Origin: JAAAOH01 sp046540795
Lineage (GTDB): Bacteria; Spirochaetota; Spirochaetia; DSM-27196; PWMO01
NCBI GenBank assembly: GCA_046540795.1
Contig: JBKHEN010000084.1
Span: 1-11,416 of the forward strand
Length of the DNA stretch: 11,416 nucleotides
Direction of reading: 5' to 3'
How positions within the stretch are numbered: position 1 is the stretch's first letter; the number at the start of each line of letters is the position of its first letter. Below the pieces are notes generated by a model that did not search any database, was not told the origin of the DNA, and worked only from the letters and a program-made list of their open reading frames with translations. Below are positions 7,483 to 11,416 of the stretch, in pieces. A program made the translations under genes and the position numbers.

Positions 7483-8778
7483 GTGTATAGCGACGATCTG
7501 GCGGCATACGCGGAGCTTATCGTGGCCATGGTCAACATTGACCGGGGCCGGAGTCTGGAAATACGGGGAGAACCCGTCCACTGGGACCTGATGAACGAGA
7601 TCGCCGCTGCGGCCTACCGTCGTGGTGCACGCTACGTGAGAGCGCAGAGTAACCACCCGGGCCTGCACAAGGCGAGGGTCGAGCATTCGCACGATGAATA
7701 CCTCGATTACGTGCCCTCGCAGCTGGAGCTGACCAACCACGTTCTCATGGACGAGCAGTGGGCTCTGGTGGGGCTGAAGAGCCCGGAGGACCCTGACTAC
7801 CTGGCCGATGTGGACACGGAGCGAAACGCCCGTATCAGCCGCGCCACCGAGCGGGCGACAAAACCCTTCAGGCGGGCACTGCAGGCCGACCGTTTCCCGT
7901 GGCTGGTAGCCGCGAACCCCACCGAGGGCTGGGCCCGGAAAGTATTGCGCGAGGGAGGATCGCGCCGGACCCTGGATGTGGCCGGCGGTGAAGATGTCCG
8001 GGCAAGCGGCGGACCGGATGCCCGCGCCGTGTCGGCTCCGCGGGAGGAGCTGTGGGAGGTGATGCGTTCTATTCTCAGGCTCGACGCCGAAGATCCGATC
8101 GCCGCGTGGCGCGATCAGTCACTGCGCCTTAAGCGTCGCGCGGCGGTGCTCGATGAGCTCGGGGTGGACGGCTTGCGATTCGAAGGACCGGGGACGGAGC
8201 TGTTCGTCGGCCTGCCGGCGGAAGCCGTGTGGGTCGGAGGGCCGGCGAAGACGCCCGAAGGCCTCGAGTTCCTGCCGAACCTCCCCACCGAAGAGGTCTT
8301 CACCACGCCGGACTATCGCCGGACCGAGGGGCGGGTGGCGGTTACGCGGCCGGTGACGGTGATGGACAAGGTCGTTGCGGGAGCCTGGTTCGAGTTCGAA
8401 CAGGGACGTGTTGTCCGCTTCGGAGCCGAGAAGAACCGGGACGTCCTGGCCCGCTACCTCGAGATGGACGAGGGCGCCCCCTACGCGGGGGAGATTGCCC
8501 TGGTTGACGCCGACTCACCCATCTTCCAGGCGGGACGCGTGTTCTACAACATCCTCCTCGATGAGAACGCGGCCTGCCACATCGCCCTCGGAGGAAGCTA
8601 CCCGGGATGCCTTCGCGGCGGTGACGGGCTCTCGGATGAGGAGCTTGTCTCCCGCGGAGCGAACTTAAGCTTCGTCCACACCGACTTCATGATCGGCTCA
8701 GAAGAAATCCACGTCACCGCGCGCACCCGCAACGGGCGGGAGGTGGCCGTACTCAGGGACGGGCGGTTCGTGATATAG
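7483..8778 (+). CDS. M29-family metallo-aminopeptidase (AmpS/AmpT type)
   Basis: A 431-residue cytoplasmic aminopeptidase of family M29, which removes N-terminal residues using two metal ions. The ligand set is visible: E271 in PTEEVFT, E337 in GEIALVD, H366 in ACHIALGGSYPG, and H399 and D401 in FVHTDFMIG. Their order and spacing fit the family. Other family features are the opening DLAAYAELIV, VPSQLELTNHVLMDEQWALVGL in the N-terminal domain, and GLRFEGPGTELFVGLP before the first ligand. An insert of about 25-30 residues, rich in Gly, Ala, Arg and Asp, lies at about 157-186, between the N-terminal domain and REELWEVM. It starts with GTG behind a strong SD and is divergent from the DUF482 gene. 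The physiological substrate is not known; peptide turnover is likely. Confidence 0.92.
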   Translation: MYSDDLAAYAELIVAMVNIDRGRSLEIRGEPVHWDLMNEIAAAAYRRGARYVRAQSNHPGLHKARVEHSHDEYLDYVPSQLELTNHVLMDEQWALVGLKSPEDPDYLADVDTERNARISRATERATKPFRRALQADRFPWLVAANPTEGWARKVLREGGSRRTLDVAGGEDVRASGGPDARAVSAPREELWEVMRSILRLDAEDPIAAWRDQSLRLKRRAAVLDELGVDGLRFEGPGTELFVGLPAEAVWVGGPAKTPEGLEFLPNLPTEEVFTTPDYRRTEGRVAVTRPVTVMDKVVAGAWFEFEQGRVVRFGAEKNRDVLARYLEMDEGAPYAGEIALVDADSPIFQAGRVFYNILLDENAACHIALGGSYPGCLRGGDGLSDEELVSRGANLSFVHTDFMIGSEEIHVTARTRNGREVAVLRDGRFVI

Positions 8779-8792
8779 CTGCCGTCGGCAGC
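8778..8792. terminator. Hairpin between convergent M29 and DHOD-like genes
   Basis: GCTGCC-GTC-GGCAGC is a perfect 6-pair stem with a 3-nt loop, beginning in the last base of the M29 stop codon. The gap between the two convergent stops is only 25 bp. No T-run follows on the plus strand (GGAAGTCCGTTCT), so termination would be weak or factor-assisted. Confidence 0.45.
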
Positions 8793-8803
8793 GGAAGTCC
8801 GTT

Positions 8804-9799
8804 CTATCTCATAGCGCGGAAGTTCCGCACGAACTGCACGCGATCGTAAGCTGCGGGATTCGAGACGCTTTGTTGGCTCAACAGGCCGCGAAACTCATCG
8901 AGGGAGCCGTAACCCTTCTCTCCCATCCACTGCGACAACCGCTCGTTGAGCCCTGAGACGACATCGAGCCCGTTACGGTACAGCGTGGAGGCGACCTCCA
9001 CGACCTTCGCCCCGGCGAGAATCTGCTTTATGACTCCGTCACCGTCATGAACGCCGGTGGACGCCGCAAGGTCGCACCGCGCGCGGCCGTACATGATGGC
9101 AATCCACTTGAGGGACGTCGCCAGCTCGGCCGGGGTGCTCACGACATTGGTCGGAACGATCTGCAGGTTGTCGAGGTCATAGTCGGGGTTGAAGAACCGA
9201 TTGAAGAGCACCATCCCGCTGATGCCGGTATTTGATATGTCCCTCAGTGTGCGCGCGAGGAGCGTGAAGTAGAAGCTGAGCTTCACCGCCACGGGAATAC
9301 TCACCTGCTCGAGCACCATCCGGATGATCTCGAAATAGGTCTTCTCGAACTCAGCCGGGTCTTCCGCGTTCAAATCCGACGGCATGAGGAAGATATTGAG
9401 CTCCAGACCGTCGGCCCCCTGCTCCTCGAGCTTGCGAGCGAAGTACGTCCACTTCTGCGCGGTGATCCCGTTTATGGAGGCTATGACGGGAATCTGTAGG
9501 GATTCCTTGGCCTGCCGAACGAGCTCGAGATAATTGGCGACGCCGGTCTCCGGGTCGATGAGCTCATCCATGTCGGCCATCTCAGGAAACGTCGGGCCCG
9601 GACGCTGCATGGCCGTTTCGGTGCGTTCCATCTCCGCGACGATCTCCTCTTCGAACAGAGATCGCAGCACCACGGCACCCGCGCCGGCGGCCTCCAGCTT
9701 CTTCAGATTGTCGACTTTACTCGTCAGCTCTGAGCTTGCCGCCACGACAGGTGAGGCAAGCTCCAGTCCCATGTAGTTGGTAGAAATGTCCGTTGCCAT
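8804..9799 (-). CDS. Dihydroorotate dehydrogenase-like flavoprotein
   Basis: A 331-residue TIM-barrel protein of the 'dihydroorotate dehydrogenase-like' group, related to class 1 PyrD and probably FMN-binding. Visible parts are the N-terminal MGLELASPVVAASSELT, AGAGAVVLRSLFEEEI, IPVIASINGIT, LELNIFLMPSDLN, the conserved FMN-contact Lys region PVAVKLS (K173), and the phosphate-binding end TGVHDGDG (248-255) with ASTLYRNG. True DHODs have a catalytic Cys or Ser in the loop after ELN; here N135 is followed by IFLMPSD, so the usual base is absent and it is unlikely to be the pyrimidine enzyme. Members of this group have no settled role. No pyrimidine genes are nearby. It has its own promoter, so it need not be co-transcribed with the dipeptidase upstream. 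The ATG start is supported by the -10 box and by family length. Confidence 0.9.
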   Translation of the reverse strand: MATDISTNYMGLELASPVVAASSELTSKVDNLKKLEAAGAGAVVLRSLFEEEIVAEMERTETAMQRPGPTFPEMADMDELIDPETGVANYLELVRQAKESLQIPVIASINGITAQKWTYFARKLEEQGADGLELNIFLMPSDLNAEDPAEFEKTYFEIIRMVLEQVSIPVAVKLSFYFTLLARTLRDISNTGISGMVLFNRFFNPDYDLDNLQIVPTNVVSTPAELATSLKWIAIMYGRARCDLAASTGVHDGDGVIKQILAGAKVVEVASTLYRNGLDVVSGLNERLSQWMGEKGYGSLDEFRGLLSQQSVSNPAAYDRVQFVRNFRAMR

Positions 9800-9805
9800 A
9801 TCTTC

Positions 9806-9834
9806 ATTCTATGAGGAGAGCCGCAATAAGACAA
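9806..9834 (-). promoter_or_regulatory. Predicted leaderless promoter of the DHOD-like gene
   Basis: On the minus strand -35 TTGTCT (9829-9834), a 17-bp spacer and -10 TAGAAT (9806-9811) precede the ATG at 9799 by 6 nt. This is the best sigma70 match in the window. A GAAG just before the ATG is too short and close to be a convincing SD. Confidence 0.65.
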
Positions 9835-9850
9835 GAAAAAAACATAGGAA

Positions 9851-9917
9851 TTCGAATCCCCGGGATTTACGAGCCCCCGGGATTGCGAACCCCGGCGATT
9901 ATGAGTCCCCGCTATGA
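9851..9917. repeat. About four degenerate 16-17 bp tandem repeats
   Basis: Units lie at 9851-9867, 9868-9884, 9885-9900 and 9901-9917. They share a core of GA, two variable bases, CCCC, GGG and ATT; the first two are closest and the fourth is the most worn. The first unit contains the odd-centred palindrome AATCCCCGGGATT (9855-9867). The array sits between the dipeptidase stop and the -35 of the DHOD-like promoter. It could be an operator array, a 3' hairpin for the dipeptidase transcript (a T7 run on the minus strand lies at 9836-9842, 12 nt beyond the palindrome), or decayed repeat DNA. Confidence 0.55.
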
Positions 9918-9938
9918 TCCCGCCGATCGACCGTCCCG

Positions 9939-10970
9939 TCAGCCGATCACCTCCCGCAGCACGCGTAACCAGTTGCGATAGGCGATCTTTTCGATCTCGT
10001 CATCGCGGTAACCGGCTCCCTCCAGGAGGCCGATCAGCTTCGGTAGCCCGCGTACGCCCCCGAGCTCCCGCGGAATGACCACGCCGTCGAAGTCGGAGCC
10101 AAAGGCAACCCGATCGATTCCGACGTGCCCGGCAATGTAGTCGACGTGCTCCCGCAGCCGTTCGAGCGGGGTGTCCTCGCTTCGTTCCCCGTCCGCTCTG
10201 AGAAAGGGTGTCCCGAAATTGATCCCCACAAGGCCGTCCACGTCCCGCAGGCCGGCAAGCTGCTCGTCGGTGAGGTTACGGGTGCTCGGCGAGAGCGTCC
10301 ACGCGTTGGAGTGGGAGGCCACGATGGGGGCCTTCGTCCTGCGCACGACGTCCCAAAACCCGCGGGCGTTGAGATGGGAGACGTCGATCAGCACGCCGAG
10401 CTCGTTACACCGGTCTACGAGGGTTCGGCCCGCCCTCGTAAGGCCCTCGCCGATGTCCGGTGTGCGGTCGAAGCCGAAGGGTACTCCGGTGGCGAACCGG
10501 TTGGTTCGACTCCACACGATTCCGAGGGAGCGGACACCGGCCTGGTAGAAGAGGTCGAGGGCGGCAAGATCACGGTCGACGGGCTCCGCACCTTCGAGAT
10601 GGCAGAGGGCCGCCACGTGATTGCCTGCAACTGCCCCTTCGAGCTCTCCCGCCGTTCGAGCTACGCGAAAACGGCCGTCGGCGGCCCGTTCGTAGCGATA
10701 GAGCTGCGATATCATCCGCGTTGCGATCCGGCGGGCCCGGTCGAGCGGCACGGGGCCCACCGTCGAGAGGTCGTCGGTGAAGGTGCGAGCGTGACGTTTC
10801 TCGCTTTCGGTGGGCGGGACGAACACCGCGAAGAGCCCGCCGGCCAAACCCGCCTCCAGGGCGCCGTCTAAGTCCATGTGACCCGTGGAGCGACCGGCAA
10901 CAAAGTCGTACTCCGTGTTCTCGAGGGAGCGCGCGAGCACGTCGTTGTGACCATCGATGACCGGAATCAC
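9939..10970 (-). CDS. M19 membrane-dipeptidase (renal dipeptidase) homologue
   Basis: A 343-residue zinc dipeptidase of family M19, which hydrolyses dipeptides, including some with a D-residue at the C-terminal side. All metal and catalytic positions are present: H8 and D10 in DGHNDV, E126 in CHLEGAE, H199 in DVSH, H220 in ASHSN, and D293 in FGSDFDG. The spacing closely follows human renal dipeptidase (H20, D22, E125, H198, H219, D288). No signal peptide is seen, so despite the family name it is probably cytoplasmic. The GTG at 10970 is chosen because the conserved sequence begins there, an SD lies 6 nt upstream, and the codon overlaps the yjbQ stop. An ATG at 11033 would add 21 unconserved residues. 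It is in an operon with, and likely translationally coupled to, the YjbQ gene. The natural substrate is unknown. Confidence 0.93.
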   Translation of the reverse strand: MIPVIDGHNDVLARSLENTEYDFVAGRSTGHMDLDGALEAGLAGGLFAVFVPPTESEKRHARTFTDDLSTVGPVPLDRARRIATRMISQLYRYERAADGRFRVARTAGELEGAVAGNHVAALCHLEGAEPVDRDLAALDLFYQAGVRSLGIVWSRTNRFATGVPFGFDRTPDIGEGLTRAGRTLVDRCNELGVLIDVSHLNARGFWDVVRRTKAPIVASHSNAWTLSPSTRNLTDEQLAGLRDVDGLVGINFGTPFLRADGERSEDTPLERLREHVDYIAGHVGIDRVAFGSDFDGVVIPRELGGVRGLPKLIGLLEGAGYRDDEIEKIAYRNWLRVLREVIG

Positions 10971-11377
10971 GGCGTGTCCCCGGTGACGGTTACCACTACC
11001 TCGCGTCGGGTTCTCGGGCCGTCGAATTCGCAAAAGAACACGTTTTGCCAGGTAGATAGCCCGAGGCCCCCGCTCGCAATGGGTATGCTCTCACTCGGAC
11101 CGACGATGCCGGCTTTCAGGTGGGAATCCGCGTTGCCGTCCTGGCGGTCGTGCTCCCAGATCCCGGGGGGTATGAGCTTACGCAACAGGCTTATGACGTC
11201 GCGCTGGACGCTGTCGTCCCAGTTTTCCTGGATCATGATGGCGGCGGTCGCGCCGCGGGCGTACACGGCACAGACGCCGGTATCCACACCGCTGTGTTTC
11301 ACGACATCTTGAACGCGATCGGTGATATCGACCAGTTGCTCGCGAGCCTTCGTGGCGAAGGTAAATGTCTCCTGCAT
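10967..11377 (-). CDS. yjbQ: YjbQ / UPF0047 family protein
   Basis: A 136-residue protein of the UPF0047/YjbQ family (TIGR00149). The family signature is clear in the C-terminal half: GNADSHLKAGIVGPSESIPI (81-100), LSTWQNVFFCEFDGPRTRR (107-125). The annotation 'secondary thiamine-phosphate synthase' comes from a weak activity in the E. coli protein; the true role is unsettled. An oddity is the N-terminal metal/ligand-like motif: most members have His-Thr-Thr-Ala-Ala, but here the aligned stretch is G42-A-T-A-A before IMIQENWDD. H86 is kept. The ATG at 11377 is chosen because family sequence starts there and a -10 box ends 6 nt before it; the frame extends 12 residues further to 11413 without support. 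It is the first gene of an operon with the dipeptidase. Confidence 0.9.
   Translation of the reverse strand: MQETFTFATKAREQLVDITDRVQDVVKHSGVDTGVCAVYARGATAAIMIQENWDDSVQRDVISLLRKLIPPGIWEHDRQDGNADSHLKAGIVGPSESIPIASGGLGLSTWQNVFFCEFDGPRTRREVVVTVTGDTP
10977..10981 (-). promoter_or_regulatory. SD of the dipeptidase gene, inside the yjbQ coding end
   Basis: GGGGA on the minus strand is 6 nt before the GTG at 10970. The GTG and the yjbQ TGA stop share the overlap GTGA (10967-10970), a classic arrangement for coupled translation. Confidence 0.6.
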
Positions 11378-11383
11378 GGCCCC

Positions 11384-11413
11384 AGTGTAGCGCGAAGGGC
11401 GGGTACCGGTCAT
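11384..11413 (-). promoter_or_regulatory. Predicted leaderless promoter of yjbQ
   Basis: On the minus strand a -10 TACACT (11384-11389), identical to that of glgE, lies 6 nt before the ATG at 11377. A -35-like ATGACC (11408-11413) is 18 bp further upstream, sharing TGAC with the consensus. The GGGG between -10 and ATG is too close to act as an SD. Confidence 0.5.
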
Positions 11414-11416
11414 CAG

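Noticed and set aside
7361..7507. A 49-residue N-terminal extension of the DUF482 protein
   Set aside because: It is Pro/Arg-rich, crosses the divergent promoter region and overlaps the start of the M29 gene; the GTG at 7360 has a -10 box at the leaderless distance.
9851..9917. CRISPR array
   Set aside because: The units abut with no spacers, are only 16-17 bp and degenerate, and no cas genes are nearby.
10125..10871. A 248-codon plus-strand frame opposite the M19 dipeptidase
   Set aside because: All M19 catalytic residues are on the minus strand; the plus frame shows no family and is a shadow.

Overview
The window comes from a bacterium with a high-GC genome (roughly 60% or more by eye). 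It is a stretch of ordinary chromosome: six transcription units, compact spacing, no tRNA, rRNA, transposase, phage gene or CRISPR array. I cannot fix the phylum. The most telling trait is the promoter layout. Four genes that open a transcription unit have a sigma70-type -10 hexamer exactly 6 nt before the start codon and no useful Shine-Dalgarno (SD) sequence, which predicts leaderless mRNAs. Three other genes have clear SD motifs. This mixed style is known from actinobacteria, Deinococcus-Thermus and several other groups.

Layout, left to right. 1-82: GC-rich edge with a 13-bp direct repeat. 83-655 (+): a protein made almost entirely of TPR units. 715-2703 (+): glgE, the maltosyltransferase that elongates alpha-glucan from maltose-1-phosphate. 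2714-6064 (+): trehalose synthase fused to maltokinase (TreS-Pep2), with its SD overlapping the glgE stop. 6072-6110: hairpins between convergent genes. 6131-7360 (-): a FemAB-like/DUF482 GNAT-fold protein. 7361-7482: an intergenic region with overlapping divergent promoters and a GC-rich leader. 7483-8778 (+): an M29 aminopeptidase. 8778-8792: hairpin between convergent genes. 8804-9799 (-): a dihydroorotate dehydrogenase-like flavoprotein. 9800-9938: its promoter plus an array of about four degenerate 16-17 bp repeats. 9939-10970 (-): an M19 membrane-dipeptidase homologue. 10967-11377 (-): a YjbQ/UPF0047 protein, whose stop overlaps the dipeptidase GTG start.

The clearest functional module is the GlgE pathway. 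TreS converts trehalose to maltose, Pep2 phosphorylates maltose to maltose-1-phosphate, and GlgE adds maltosyl units to alpha-glucan. The branching enzyme GlgB, often adjacent, is not in the window. The catalytic residues of GlgE, both halves of the fusion, the M29 peptidase and the M19 dipeptidase are all present, so these look like working enzymes. Two proteins depart from family norms at key positions: the DHOD-like protein lacks the Cys/Ser base, and the YjbQ protein lacks the usual His-Thr-Thr motif. I see no clearly new biological system. The recurring leaderless promoters and the repeat array near 9851-9917 deserve the most follow-up.
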